This document shows, piece after piece, positions 1-8,721 of a DNA stretch of 47,866 bases (position 1 is the first letter of the stretch; each line of letters starts with the position of its first letter). Made by a program: the position numbers and the translations under genes. This DNA comes from UTCHB3 sp964431385. GTDB taxonomy: Bacteria > Bacteroidota > Ignavibacteria > Ignavibacteriales > Ignavibacteriaceae. The stretch lies in contig CAYSJM010000020.1 in NCBI GenBank assembly GCA_964431385.1, positions 1 through 47,866 of the forward strand, in the 5' to 3' direction. The notes under the pieces are model-generated. The model was not told the origin of the DNA. It worked only from the letters and a program-made list of their open reading frames with translations, and did not search any database.

Positions 1-1
1 T

Positions 2-61
2 TCTTCTGACCTGCAGAAGGGGGCGACGACCAAAACCGTCAAAGTAATATACATTAAATAA
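2..61 (+). CDS. C-terminal end of an unidentified protein (partial)
   Basis: Frame 2 is open from the window edge to a TAA at 59-61 and encodes about 19 residues ending in TVKVIYIK. The alternating hydrophobic/basic end looks like the last beta strand of an exported protein or of a type IX secretion sorting domain, but nineteen residues cannot settle this. The rest of the gene lies upstream of the window. No terminator is visible before the next ORF. Confidence 0.35.
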   Translation, partial: SSDLQKGATTKTVKVIYIK

Positions 62-81
62 AATAAAAGAAAATTAAAAAG

Positions 82-393
82 ATGAAACATGCAAGATTAT
101 ACATTATGTTTGTGTTCATTTCGTTTTGTGCATTCTCACAGAACAGACCGGGGATAGATTACTTTCCCCACACCAGCTTTTTTGATTTTTCCGTTCAATA
201 TCTTTACCCGCCAAACAAAGTGGTGGCCAGTGGGTCGGGCAAAAAGTTCGTTGCTCCTTCCCTGCCTTTTTTTTTCATCAATCCCAGAATTAAACCTTTT
301 TCATCTTTGCCACTATTTTTTCCTATAGGGCAAAGAAAAGGTTCAAGAACAAAAAAAACAATTGAAAATGGTCTAAATTTTGTCTATTATTGA
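82..393 (+). CDS. Hypothetical small exported protein (doubtful)
   Basis: The 103-residue ORF begins with a plausible signal peptide: Lys/Arg, a hydrophobic run FVFISF, then CAFSQ with possible cleavage after the Ser or Gln. The rest has no recognised domain and is rich in Phe, Pro and Ser, in T-rich DNA just upstream of pepT. It may be a real small secreted protein, the decayed 5' end of a larger exported protein, or chance. The clear signal peptide at an ATG is the only positive evidence. Confidence 0.3.
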   Translation: MKHARLYIMFVFISFCAFSQNRPGIDYFPHTSFFDFSVQYLYPPNKVVASGSGKKFVAPSLPFFFINPRIKPFSSLPLFFPIGQRKGSRTKKTIENGLNFVYY

Positions 394-425
394 AGTCTAT
401 TTTGAAAATTAATCGGGAGAAAGAG

Positions 426-1676
426 ATGTTTGACCCAAAATATAAATTTACAGTAATCGACCGTTTTTTGAGTTATGTAAAAATTGATACTCAATCGGAT
501 GATGAAGCACCCGGATTTCCAACCACCGCAAAGCAGATGGATCTTTCACGCGTATTAGTGGAGGAGTTAAAAGAAATTGGTCTGGTGGATGCTTTTCTTG
601 ATGAACATGGCTATGTATATGCGACACTTCCTTCAAACACAGAAAAGGATGTGCCGGTTATCGGATTTATTGCTCATGTTGATACATCGCCGGCAATCAG
701 CGGCAAAGATGTGAAGCCCATTATTCACAAAAATTATCAGTGTACGGATATTATCCTTCCCGGAGACACTTCCAAAGTAATCGATGTTGAATCGAATCCG
801 GAACTGAAAGAGATGAAAGGATTTGATATTATCACAACCGACGGAACAACCTTGCTCGGAGCAGATGACAAAGCCGGTATTGCTGAGATAATGGATGCAA
901 TGAATTATTTAGTTACACATCCCGAAGTAAAACATGGCAAAATAAGGGTCTGTTTCACACCTGATGAGGAAGTTGGAAGGGGGACCGAGCATTTTGATGT
1001 TCCCGGATTTGGTGCAAAATATGCTTACACAATAGACGGTTCAACCCGTGGTGAAGTGGAAACAGAAACCTTCAGTGCTGATGCTGTTGCAATAACAATT
1101 CATGGCAAAAATGTCCATCCCGGTTATGCAAAAGGGAAGATGATCAATTCGATTAGAGTGGCATCCCGTTTTATGGATTCGTTACCAAAGGACACACTTT
1201 GTCCCGAAACAACCGAGGGAAGAGAAGGCTATGTCCATTGTGTGGCATTTAACGGTACCGAAGAAAAAACCGTTTTGAAGTTCATTATTCGTGATTTTAT
1301 CGACAGCAAACTTAAAGAGTATGAGAAATTCCTGGAGGAGCTCCTTAAGGAAGTTATTGCCGAATACCCGGGAGCGAATTTTGAGTTCCAGGTGATTGAA
1401 CAATACAGAAACATGAAAAACATACTCGATCAGCACCCTGAAATAGAGAAGTATGCTCTTGAATCATTAAAAAGGCTTGGAATCAAGCCAATTCAGTCGG
1501 CAATAAGAGGAGGAACTGACGGCTCAAGACTCAGTTTTATGGGATTGCCTACTCCAAATCTTTTTGCGGGAGGTCATAACTTCCACGCAGCGACTGAGTG
1601 GGTGGCTGTTCAGGATATGGAAATGTCGGTTAAAAACATTGTTACCCTCGCAAATGTTTGGGAAACAAATTCATAA
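426..1676 (+). CDS. pepT: Peptidase T (tripeptide aminopeptidase)
   Basis: PepT is a cytoplasmic M20 family metallopeptidase that removes the N-terminal residue of tripeptides using two zinc ions. The 416-residue product is near the family length of about 408. Visible metal and catalytic residues are H84 and D86 (AHVDTSP), bridging D147 (LGADDKAG), E181/E182 (PDEEVGRG), D204 (TIDGS) and H384 (GGHNFH). The ATG at 426 follows the purine-rich GGGAGAAAGAG at a good distance and gives the family's usual N-terminus. A TTG at 390 would add twelve residues with no ribosome site. The gene is monocistronic, with a strong terminator directly after it. Confidence 0.95.
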   Translation: MFDPKYKFTVIDRFLSYVKIDTQSDDEAPGFPTTAKQMDLSRVLVEELKEIGLVDAFLDEHGYVYATLPSNTEKDVPVIGFIAHVDTSPAISGKDVKPIIHKNYQCTDIILPGDTSKVIDVESNPELKEMKGFDIITTDGTTLLGADDKAGIAEIMDAMNYLVTHPEVKHGKIRVCFTPDEEVGRGTEHFDVPGFGAKYAYTIDGSTRGEVETETFSADAVAITIHGKNVHPGYAKGKMINSIRVASRFMDSLPKDTLCPETTEGREGYVHCVAFNGTEEKTVLKFIIRDFIDSKLKEYEKFLEELLKEVIAEYPGANFEFQVIEQYRNMKNILDQHPEIEKYALESLKRLGIKPIQSAIRGGTDGSRLSFMGLPTPNLFAGGHNFHAATEWVAVQDMEMSVKNIVTLANVWETNS

Positions 1677-1697
1677 GACTACAATGTTGTAATAAAT

Positions 1698-1734
1698 AAA
1701 AAAGGCTGTCTCGTGTGGGGCAGCCTTTTTTTGT
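1698..1734. terminator. Rho-independent terminator between converging genes
   Basis: AAAAGGCTG pairs with CAGCCTTTT around a loop of about 12 nt, flanked by A-run and T-run, so it can act in both directions. It separates pepT from the minus-strand gene ending at 1734. The AAGGCTG/CAGCCTT stem recurs at 25856 and 26011. Confidence 0.85.
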
Positions 1735-4007
1735 CATTTCTTTTTGCGTGATCTTCTTTTTCTTATTAAGCCCTTGGGCTCTGCTGTTCTGTCTCGAAGC
1801 CAACAGTAGTTTCGGGACACATCTATGCCGAGGGCATAAAAATTTATTCCCGGTAAGATATTAGCATCATGTCCCAATGGCTGCATATATTCGTTCAGTT
1901 CCGCAAGAGTAATCGCTTTTTTCTGTGCGTACAAAACGATGTAGAAAAGTTTATTCCTTTTCCAGTCTTTGGAGAGGATGAGCTTATCATTCCCGTCGGG
2001 GTGATCGAACAGAACAAAAAGATCGCTGTTCAGGATGGTATTGGTAATATCCTCAACATTAAAATCTTTAAAAATTGTTGCAACTTTTGAAAGTCGCATA
2101 TCCGGATAAGCAGTTTGGAATAAATAGTTGCTTATAAAAAGAGGGTTTGAAGCGATTAATTTTTTATTCTCTTCCCTGTGATCTTTTAGACCATAGAAGT
2201 TGCCGCCATAGGAGTCGATAAAATCAACATGTTGAAGCTTACTCGAGAAACCAGTAACGCTCACAACTCTTTTTTTATTTATCTCTGCGAGCAGTTCTTT
2301 TCCGTGCATTACGAAGTTGTTTTTCCCCAACACTTCCAAAAGATATTCATTCACAATTTTTCTTTGATCCATTTTAATGGATTTGTGAATGAAGCAGAAG
2401 AAGCCGAGATCGACAATATCCTTCCCTTTTCGAAGAATTTGAACGAGTTCATATTTAGAACGGACATCAGGGAACTGTTTTTTTACAAATTTGTAAAGAA
2501 CTGATGCGTCAACAATTTTTTTCTGTTCTTCGAGGAAGTTAGCAACTAATTTTTGGATCGCTTTTACCTCAGCTCCCCTATATGACAGATGTTTTTCGAC
2601 GCCAAATGTATCTCTATCGAGTTGAAGAACATTTGGATTCATTCGAATGTGGCATAATGAAACCTTCAAATCATGATATTCTCTTCCATATAGATCTTTA
2701 ATCAGTGCAATGAGGTCTTTTATTTTCATTGCCTCGTCTCTTGTGAGAAGGGTGTGTTCCGCCATTTCGGGAAGACTCAGTCTTCCTCTTAGGATGTAGG
2801 AATTATCTTTATGGATTATGTTAAAATATTTAATAGCGAGAATAATTCTGAAGAGATTCAGCTTCTCCCACCCTTTAACATCAGAAAAATCTTCAACGAA
2901 TTTTTCGATCTTAACGCCGTCATTCTCTTTAAAATACTCCCTCAATCTGAAGTAATGGGCATAGAGAGGGCTTTCTTCGCGATAAATATTTTGAGACACA
3001 AAAAACTTGTTTGAGTATGAGGGGATACTGGGATAGATGGTATTTAACATCCTTACAAAAGTATCAACATCCATTATGTTATTCTGAAAGAACTCTTTTG
3101 GAATAACTTCCGGGTGTTTAACGAGCTGATTAACGAGATGTGATTGCAACCGTTTTTCCAGAGTTGACATATCATGTCGAGCGTCATCGATAAACGCAAC
3201 GAGTTTTTGTCGCACTCTTTCAGATGAAATACCGTGTTTTTTACCAATAATTTTCATCTCGAGTCCGAGGCCAAATCTCATGTGCAAAAAATCTTTGGTT
3301 CTCTCATCTTGAATGTCGTGGAGAGCTTTTAGCACGAGTGCCGACTCGGCAATAATGTCTTTTCCCGAAGATTTTGTCAAATAGACATCAGTAGTCTGAC
3401 TTGATATGATCGAATTAAACGATCTAAGCATATCTGTCAGGCTTTCCTTGGGTATGGTTACATGACGGAGATATTCATCGGGGAAAAATGCCAGGAGATT
3501 GTAAACATGATAAACTTTTTTGATCCAGGGATTACTTGCGATAAATTTTTTGTTTTTTGTGCTAAATTTTAACAAATATCTTTTTACGGGATGATCGAGA
3601 ATCTCTGCCAGGACGGGGGTCATTTCAATGTTCTGACCATCGAGTAAGATTTTATCGGGGAAAGAGTCTTTAAGTTTTGCAATTGCTTTTTTATCAATCT
3701 CTTTCAGGAACCTGCCCGGCTCGCCGTAGAAAAGTTCGGCTATCAAGTGACGGGTATGGTCAATAGTAATTTTTCTGACTCTTTGATCTTTTAGTAGAGT
3801 GATATACTGGCAATTTAGTATATCGATAAAATGTGTGGCGTTGAAAAGGTCAAAAAGTCTCTGAGAATTTTTAGGGAAAAGAGAAAAATCAATTTCAGAG
3901 GGAAAAATTGGTTCGTCCGTGCCAATCGGTTTAAGTCCGCAAAAAAGTGGTGTCGAGAGAAGTCTGAATTCCTGGCTTTCATCACCGGAAGTAATCGAAA
4001 ATCGCAT
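1734..4007 (-). CDS. Large protein with sigma-70 region 4-like HTH and basic tail, function unknown
   Basis: The 757-residue protein has no single named family that I recognise. Residues 226-275 resemble sigma-70 region 4: DERTKDFLHMRFG, then an HTH at about 253-268 (IIGKKHGISSERVRQK). Residues 47-93 loosely resemble an RNA polymerase alpha-CTD/helix-hairpin-helix fold. The C-terminal half holds several Lys-rich helical segments that could be winged helices, and the protein ends in a basic RKRRSRKKK tail that would suit nucleic acid binding. There is no signal peptide or membrane segment. It stands alone, with pepT converging on it and about 180 bp of AT-rich DNA upstream. The domain reading is by eye; a transcription or DNA-repair role is inference only. 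Confidence 0.8.
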   Translation of the reverse strand: MRFSITSGDESQEFRLLSTPLFCGLKPIGTDEPIFPSEIDFSLFPKNSQRLFDLFNATHFIDILNCQYITLLKDQRVRKITIDHTRHLIAELFYGEPGRFLKEIDKKAIAKLKDSFPDKILLDGQNIEMTPVLAEILDHPVKRYLLKFSTKNKKFIASNPWIKKVYHVYNLLAFFPDEYLRHVTIPKESLTDMLRSFNSIISSQTTDVYLTKSSGKDIIAESALVLKALHDIQDERTKDFLHMRFGLGLEMKIIGKKHGISSERVRQKLVAFIDDARHDMSTLEKRLQSHLVNQLVKHPEVIPKEFFQNNIMDVDTFVRMLNTIYPSIPSYSNKFFVSQNIYREESPLYAHYFRLREYFKENDGVKIEKFVEDFSDVKGWEKLNLFRIILAIKYFNIIHKDNSYILRGRLSLPEMAEHTLLTRDEAMKIKDLIALIKDLYGREYHDLKVSLCHIRMNPNVLQLDRDTFGVEKHLSYRGAEVKAIQKLVANFLEEQKKIVDASVLYKFVKKQFPDVRSKYELVQILRKGKDIVDLGFFCFIHKSIKMDQRKIVNEYLLEVLGKNNFVMHGKELLAEINKKRVVSVTGFSSKLQHVDFIDSYGGNFYGLKDHREENKKLIASNPLFISNYLFQTAYPDMRLSKVATIFKDFNVEDITNTILNSDLFVLFDHPDGNDKLILSKDWKRNKLFYIVLYAQKKAITLAELNEYMQPLGHDANILPGINFYALGIDVSRNYCWLRDRTAEPKGLIRKRRSRKKK

Positions 4008-4183
4008 ATTGTTTCGTTTAAATAGTTCGGTTAAAAATTGATATTAAATATGAATTGAAAAGACTCAAAACATATCAACTTTATCAATGGCAAAATACTA
4101 ATAAATTAGATTGCTTCCAAAAAAATATTTAACCAAATAAGCTTTATATCTAATAAATGTTTGCACATCTTTTCCATGGTGCG

Positions 4184-5128
4184 TTAAAGGGTGACCGGCG
4201 TTAGTGGATCCTCACCCCGCAGAACGGCGAGAATATTGTCTGCTACAAGGTGTGCCATCTCAATTCTGGTCTCAAAAGTTGCACTTCCGAGGTGTGGCAA
4301 CAGGACAGCGTTATCGAGATTCAGAAGTTCGGGGTTAATAATCGGCTCGTTTGTATAGACATCAAAGCCGGCAGCATAGATTCTGTTTTCCTTCAATAGT
4401 TTTATAAGATGCATTTCATCAATCACCTCGCCTCGCGAAGTATTGACAATAATTGCATCTTTTTTCATCATATTGAGCAGTGAAGCCGAAATAATACCGC
4501 GTGTCTCACTATTTAAGGGGATGTGTAGCGATATAAAGTCTGAATTTTGCATCAGGTTCTCCAGAGCTACAAATTCACCGTGCATTTCGGGTTTCTCCGA
4601 TCTGGAATGATAGATAATGTTAATCTTAAAAGCTCTCGCAATTCTCGAGACAGCCCGGGCAATTCTTCCTGCACCCACTATTCCCAGAGTTTTATTTGTG
4701 AGACCCGGACCGGTCAGCAATTCAGGTTTCCACCCTGTGAATCTATTTTCTCTTACCATCAATTCACCCGCTCGTATGTTCCGTGCAGCTGCCAGGATGA
4801 GGGCAAAAGATATTTCGGCGGTGGCATCAGTCAAAATACCGGGGGTATTTGTAACGATAATTTTATGATTTTTTGCTGAAACAAGATCGATGTTGTTAAA
4901 TCCAACAGCATAGTTGGCAATTATTTTGCAGTTCGGCAGGGAACCGATAACCTCATCATCAATGTTATCACTTAATAACGATATCAGTCCTTCGCAATCT
5001 TTTGCCATTGTTATAATTTCGTCTTTCGAAAGTGAGCGGTCGTGAGGATTTGAAGAGTATTCAATTCCTGCGGCAAGAAACTTTTCGTCGAGCTTGCCCG
5101 GCAGTTGATATGTGGAAAAAACTTTCAT
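4184..5128 (-). CDS. D-isomer-specific 2-hydroxyacid dehydrogenase (glyoxylate/hydroxypyruvate reductase-like)
   Basis: This is an NAD(P)-dependent oxidoreductase reducing a 2-oxo acid to a D-2-hydroxy acid, probably glyoxylate or hydroxypyruvate. The Rossmann motif GAGRIA is at 152-157. The catalytic triad is R232 (NTSRGEV), E261 (DVYTNEP) and H279 (LLPHLGSA). I prefer the ATG at 5128 (314 aa, MKVFSTYQLPG), because family members start just before this strand; the longer ORF to 5167 adds 13 residues without a ribosome site. It is divergent from the thioredoxin gene at 5221. It is distinct from PdxB at 6770, which belongs to the same superfamily. The substrate is not determinable from sequence alone. 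Confidence 0.88.
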   Translation of the reverse strand: MKVFSTYQLPGKLDEKFLAAGIEYSSNPHDRSLSKDEIITMAKDCEGLISLLSDNIDDEVIGSLPNCKIIANYAVGFNNIDLVSAKNHKIIVTNTPGILTDATAEISFALILAAARNIRAGELMVRENRFTGWKPELLTGPGLTNKTLGIVGAGRIARAVSRIARAFKINIIYHSRSEKPEMHGEFVALENLMQNSDFISLHIPLNSETRGIISASLLNMMKKDAIIVNTSRGEVIDEMHLIKLLKENRIYAAGFDVYTNEPIINPELLNLDNAVLLPHLGSATFETRIEMAHLVADNILAVLRGEDPLTPVTL

Positions 5129-5220
5129 AGGGTGCTTTTTTGTATATAAATTTATGAATTTGAACATTCAAATTTAATTTTTATCATTGTTTTTATTTAA
5201 ACTTATTTATCGGAGTTATT

Positions 5221-5706
5221 ATGGACCGCAGATTGGGTTCACTGTTTTTGGTTTTTATTGTGGCAGCATTCTTTTCACTTGGGTTTGGTGGTTACGACAA
5301 GGCACCTGATTTTGAATTAAAATCGACTGATGGGAAGATGGTAAAACTTTCCGACTACAAAGGGAAGATTGTAATAATTGACTTTTGGGCTACCTGGTGT
5401 GGACCGTGCAGAAAGGGGATTCCTGATCTGGTTGAACTCCAGGAAAAATATGGAAAAGACCTCGTTATAATTGGGATAAGTCTTGATGATAAAAGGACAA
5501 TGAAGGATGTGGAACCGTTTGTAGCGAAGTACAAGATAAACTATCCTGTAGTTTTTGGTGATGAAAAAGTTGTCGCGGCTTTTGGAAATATTGAGGCTAT
5601 ACCAACAAGTTTTGTGATCGACAAAGAAGGAAACATAGTTGACAAACATGTCGGTTTGATCGCAAAAGCGAAATATGAAGAAGAGATTGAAAATTTGTTA
5701 AAATAA
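5221..5706 (+). CDS. TlpA/ResA-like exported thioredoxin-fold protein
   Basis: A 161-residue redoxin-family protein with an N-terminal hydrophobic segment (residues 7-22) that serves as a signal peptide or anchor, placing it in the periplasm. The active site WCGPC carries C60 and C63 after the strand VIIDFWAT. The cis-Pro region is AIPTSFVID, as in TlpA and ResA. It would reduce disulfides, for example during cytochrome c maturation, but no cytochrome gene is nearby. The ATG follows CGGAG. A terminator overlaps the end of the next, converging gene. Confidence 0.9.
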   Translation: MDRRLGSLFLVFIVAAFFSLGFGGYDKAPDFELKSTDGKMVKLSDYKGKIVIIDFWATWCGPCRKGIPDLVELQEKYGKDLVIIGISLDDKRTMKDVEPFVAKYKINYPVVFGDEKVVAAFGNIEAIPTSFVIDKEGNIVDKHVGLIAKAKYEEEIENLLK

Positions 5707-5717
5707 CAAATCAGAAT

Positions 5718-6290
5718 TCAGGGGAGAGATTTTTTCAAGCTGAAGATATCTCTCCCGTTTTTATCCCGTTTGTAACGGACATCATGCCCGAGCATTGTAA
5801 TAATGAACAAACCAAAGTGCTCGGGGATAGAGAATTTATCACTTGCCTTTGGTGTGGTTCTGTTTCTGTTTTTAAGAGTCAGTTCAAAATCGTTAATTAC
5901 TTCGCACACCACTTCAAAATCTGCGTCAAGATGCAAAATAAAATTTTCCCCCTTTAACCCGCTAAAAGGTGGTTTGTGTTTTACCAAACCAGGGGTACTG
6001 TCAGCTTTCACAGGTTTGATTGTAAAACCGGAACCCTCAAATATCATTTCGATAGTAAAGACTTTTTTCTCAAAAGTGAATTGGAACTCCACTTCCTTAC
6101 TTCCGGAATGGTTAATGGCGTTAGTAAAGAGTTCGTGAAGAAGAAGTTTGCAATCGGAAAAATATTTTGTGTTTTCGGCACTCTTCTCAACCCCGGCGAA
6201 CGACTCAATTATTTTCATTCCCGTTTCCGAGAAGAAAAGCTGGTGTCGTGCAGATGCAGGTAATTTGAGAGAAACCTTATCGGGTTCCAT
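5718..6290 (-). CDS. RsbW-like HATPase (anti-sigma/serine kinase family), degenerate ATP site
   Basis: The 190-residue protein resembles the GHKL ATPase domain of RsbW/SpoIIAB switch kinases. The N-box is present at 53-61 (ELFTNAINH). The end (EHFGLFII...GHDVRYKRD) matches the family's last helix and strands. Two points are atypical: the segment that normally reads DxGxGF is FEGSGF, so the ADP-binding Asp is missing, and about 45 extra residues lie before the last motif. Its start overlaps the stop of the upstream STAS gene by one base (TAATG), which suggests translational coupling and a physical partnership. Kinase activity is therefore uncertain. No sigma factor or PP2C phosphatase is adjacent. 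Confidence 0.75.
   Translation of the reverse strand: MEPDKVSLKLPASARHQLFFSETGMKIIESFAGVEKSAENTKYFSDCKLLLHELFTNAINHSGSKEVEFQFTFEKKVFTIEMIFEGSGFTIKPVKADSTPGLVKHKPPFSGLKGENFILHLDADFEVVCEVINDFELTLKNRNRTTPKASDKFSIPEHFGLFIITMLGHDVRYKRDKNGRDIFSLKKSLP
5722..5763 (+). terminator. Terminator of the TlpA-like gene
   Basis: GGGAGAGAT (5722-5730) pairs perfectly with ATCTCTCCC (5748-5756), followed by GTTTTTA. It lies inside the last codons of the converging HATPase gene, so that protein's C-terminus and this terminator share DNA. Confidence 0.7.
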
Positions 6291-6634
6291 TATTCCAAAG
6301 TTTTCTTTAGCTGTGTAAAATTCTTAAATATTTCAAACAATGTATAAAGTTTAGTGGACTCAAAAGTTGATTCAACCCTTTCTTGAGTTCCGAACAGTTT
6401 TATTGTAACATTTTTTGTAAGAGATTCTTTGTAGGCTGCCACGAGTGACCCGATAAAGGAAGAATCGATATAGTCAACTTTTGAAAAATCGATGGCAATC
6501 ACTTGCCCCGGTTTATTTGTAATTTCCTCGATCAAAAGGTTCCTGAATTCAGGTGCAATGGTTGATGTGGCACGAGGGTTATGGATGCGAAAAACTTTAA
6601 TTCCGCTGTGTAACATTATGTCGAAGTTCATCAT
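6290..6634 (-). CDS. STAS-domain anti-sigma factor antagonist (RsbV/SpoIIAA-like)
   Basis: A single 114-residue STAS domain. The usual phospho-acceptor region is YIDSSFIG, with S58 and S59 after D57, preceded by the strand VIAIDFSKV. Family proteins bind a partner anti-sigma kinase and release a sigma factor or another effector when unphosphorylated. Two adjacent ATGs (6634, 6631) are possible. It is the first gene of a two-gene unit with the HATPase protein. The pair is divergent from pdxB across about 135 bp, which must carry promoters both ways. Confidence 0.88.
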   Translation of the reverse strand: MMNFDIMLHSGIKVFRIHNPRATSTIAPEFRNLLIEEITNKPGQVIAIDFSKVDYIDSSFIGSLVAAYKESLTKNVTIKLFGTQERVESTFESTKLYTLFEIFKNFTQLKKTLE

Positions 6635-6769
6635 GTCAACTCTCTTGAAGAAATAAAAACCATAACCTAAACTTAAGTTGAATTGGCGAACAAATCAAAT
6701 GGAATTGTGTCATAAATTAAAAAAGATTACATTTATTGGTTGAATTTCAAACAAAATTAATAACCCGGA

Positions 6770-7915
6770 ATGAAATTGAAGATAATCTTAGATGAAAATA
6801 TAGAAAACGCTCGACAAACATTCGAATATCTCGGACAAACAGAATTACTTCACGGCAGGAAGATAACACACGAGAGAGTAAAAGATGCTGATATCCTTAT
6901 TGTTCGCTCGATAACTCCGGTAAACAGGGAGCTTCTCGAGGGGAGTAAAATACGGTTTGTTGGGACTGCGACCATTGGTACCGATCATGTGGATACAGAT
7001 TACCTTAGTGAAAACGAGATCGGCTTTTCATCAGCAAAGGGATGCAATTCTGATGCAGTTGCAGAGTATGTGTTCATTTCGATATTCCGTGCTGCAATAA
7101 AAAAGGGGATATCACTTAAAGGGAGGTCAATTGGAATTATCGGTTGTGGTAACATCGGGAGCAGAGTTAAAAAGATAGCGAAGGCATTCGGGTTTAATAC
7201 CGTGGTAAATGATCCACCTCTTCAACGGGAGACTGGTGAATCAGGTTTTAAAGCTCTTGAGGAAGCCTTAAGCTGTGATATAGTTACATTTCACACACCT
7301 CTTATCCGTGATGGGATAGACAGAACTTTTCATCTACTCGATGAAAAAAAGATGGAATTGCTCAAAAATGATGCGATAGTGATTAATGCCTCCCGCGGGG
7401 AGGTTATCGATAATTCAGCATTTGATAAAAAGCTTTCACAGAGTAACATTACTTCAATTCTTGATGTTTGGGAAGGGGAGCCCGTTTTTTCACCGTCACT
7501 TCTCGCTAAAACTTTTATAGCATCACCCCATGTTGCGGGGTATTCGCTTGAAGGAAAAATAAACGGAACACGGATTATTCATGATGCCCTTTGCGATTTT
7601 CTCCGAATCGGAAGAAAACCGGCACCACTTCTGCCTGCTGTGGAAAATAGAGTGATTATGTATTCAGGTGAAGGGAGTTTCGAAGAAAAAGTTGAGCGAA
7701 TATTAACTTTTAGCTACAATCCCGATTTTGATACTTCAGATATGAGAAAAATTTCTCTCTTTTCAGAGTTTGAGCGAGGGATTGCATTTGATAATCTCAG
7801 AAAGAACTACAAACTCAGGCGAGAATATCCGAACTTTTTTATAAAGGGGAAAATTGAAGATTCGGAGATAAGGAAGGGATTTCAGGGGCTAAGATATAAT
7901 TTTGTAGAGGATTAA
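6770..7915 (+). CDS. pdxB: Erythronate-4-phosphate dehydrogenase
   Basis: PdxB oxidises 4-phosphoerythronate to 2-oxo-3-hydroxy-4-phosphobutanoate in the DXP-dependent pyridoxal phosphate pathway. The 381-residue protein has the diagnostic N-terminus DENIENAR and the run VGTATIGTDHVD. The NAD motif is GIIGCGNIG (122-130). Catalytic residues are R209 (ASRGEV), E237 (WEGEP) and H254 (SPHVAGYS). A shorter C-terminal dimerisation region follows. The stop overlaps that of the converging TonB-like gene by four bases (TTAA, 7912-7915). No other pdx gene is in the window. Confidence 0.93.
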   Translation: MKLKIILDENIENARQTFEYLGQTELLHGRKITHERVKDADILIVRSITPVNRELLEGSKIRFVGTATIGTDHVDTDYLSENEIGFSSAKGCNSDAVAEYVFISIFRAAIKKGISLKGRSIGIIGCGNIGSRVKKIAKAFGFNTVVNDPPLQRETGESGFKALEEALSCDIVTFHTPLIRDGIDRTFHLLDEKKMELLKNDAIVINASRGEVIDNSAFDKKLSQSNITSILDVWEGEPVFSPSLLAKTFIASPHVAGYSLEGKINGTRIIHDALCDFLRIGRKPAPLLPAVENRVIMYSGEGSFEEKVERILTFSYNPDFDTSDMRKISLFSEFERGIAFDNLRKNYKLRREYPNFFIKGKIEDSEIRKGFQGLRYNFVED

Positions 7916-8721
7916 TTCCCCTTTGACGGTAGCTTAAAATTGACCGTGATATCAGTGAATGCATTTATCTCTCTGCCGTTTAGTTTGGCAGGCAGGAAGT
8001 CGGTATACCTAACTGTGATGGCAGCGGACTCATCGCAACCCAAACCGAGGGATTTTATCACATCCGTTTTTTCAACTTTTCCTTCGGTATTTATAAGAGC
8101 ACGAACCACAACAGTACCCTCTAATTCATCTTCCAGTGCACGGGAGGGATAAAAGAGGCGACTGTAAAATTCTTCCTCACCTCTCAGAAATCGTGCGGGT
8201 TCATCGTACAAATCGTAAATCGCAGGGTCACCGGTTGGAATAAGCGGTTTGTACTTCTTAAGAAATGCCACTTCTTCTTTTGTGAGCTTAACCGAAGCGA
8301 GGTCATATTTTGTGGAATGTATGTCGTCATCATTATCCATATCAGTAACCACGGGTTCCGATTTTTTTATGGCACCATTGTAAAAATTCTGTGTTAACAG
8401 GATTTGCCCCAACGAGTCATATTTTTCATATACCCCGGTTCTTCTTCCGTCAACAATCTGAAATGTCTCTTTTACACTTCCGTCGCTATAATAATTTTTT
8501 ACCACACCTTCAACCCGCCCCGAAATGTAGGGGATTTCCGATATAAGATTCCCTTTGGGATCATAAATCTTCCCGATTCCGTCTCTAACCTTGTTCTTAA
8601 GGATAAATACTTCGGAAACAGTGCCATTCGGATGGAAATTTTTAAGAGTATCCTGCCCAAAAATTGCCGGATGAAGAACCGCAAGAGAAAAAATCAGGAT
8701 AAGGATTTTATTAATCGTAAT
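7912..8721 (-). CDS. Exported MORN-repeat protein with TonB C-terminal domain; probable ATT start
   Basis: After a signal peptide (LILIFSLAVLHPAIFG) come MORN/YwqK-like repeats (HPNGTV, DPKGNL, YSDGSV with GxxxG spacing), then a TonB C-terminal domain (EGTVVVRALINTEGKVEKTDVIKS split here: strands EGTVVVRAL and GKVEKTDVI, ending DITVNFKLP). TonB-like proteins span the periplasm to energise outer-membrane transporters, but no ExbB/ExbD is nearby. The only ATG upstream (8817) lies 107 bp inside the preceding gene and precedes the signal peptide by about 35 unlikely residues. AGGAGAG at 8734-8728 sits six bases before an ATT at 8721, directly before the signal peptide. I infer an ATT start, with ATT at 8715 as alternative. 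The stop codon of trhO overlaps the new start. Confidence 0.82.
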   Translation of the reverse strand: MTINKILILIFSLAVLHPAIFGQDTLKNFHPNGTVSEVFILKNKVRDGIGKIYDPKGNLISEIPYISGRVEGVVKNYYSDGSVKETFQIVDGRRTGVYEKYDSLGQILLTQNFYNGAIKKSEPVVTDMDNDDDIHSTKYDLASVKLTKEEVAFLKKYKPLIPTGDPAIYDLYDEPARFLRGEEEFYSRLFYPSRALEDELEGTVVVRALINTEGKVEKTDVIKSLGLGCDESAAITVRYTDFLPAKLNGREINAFTDITVNFKLPSKGN

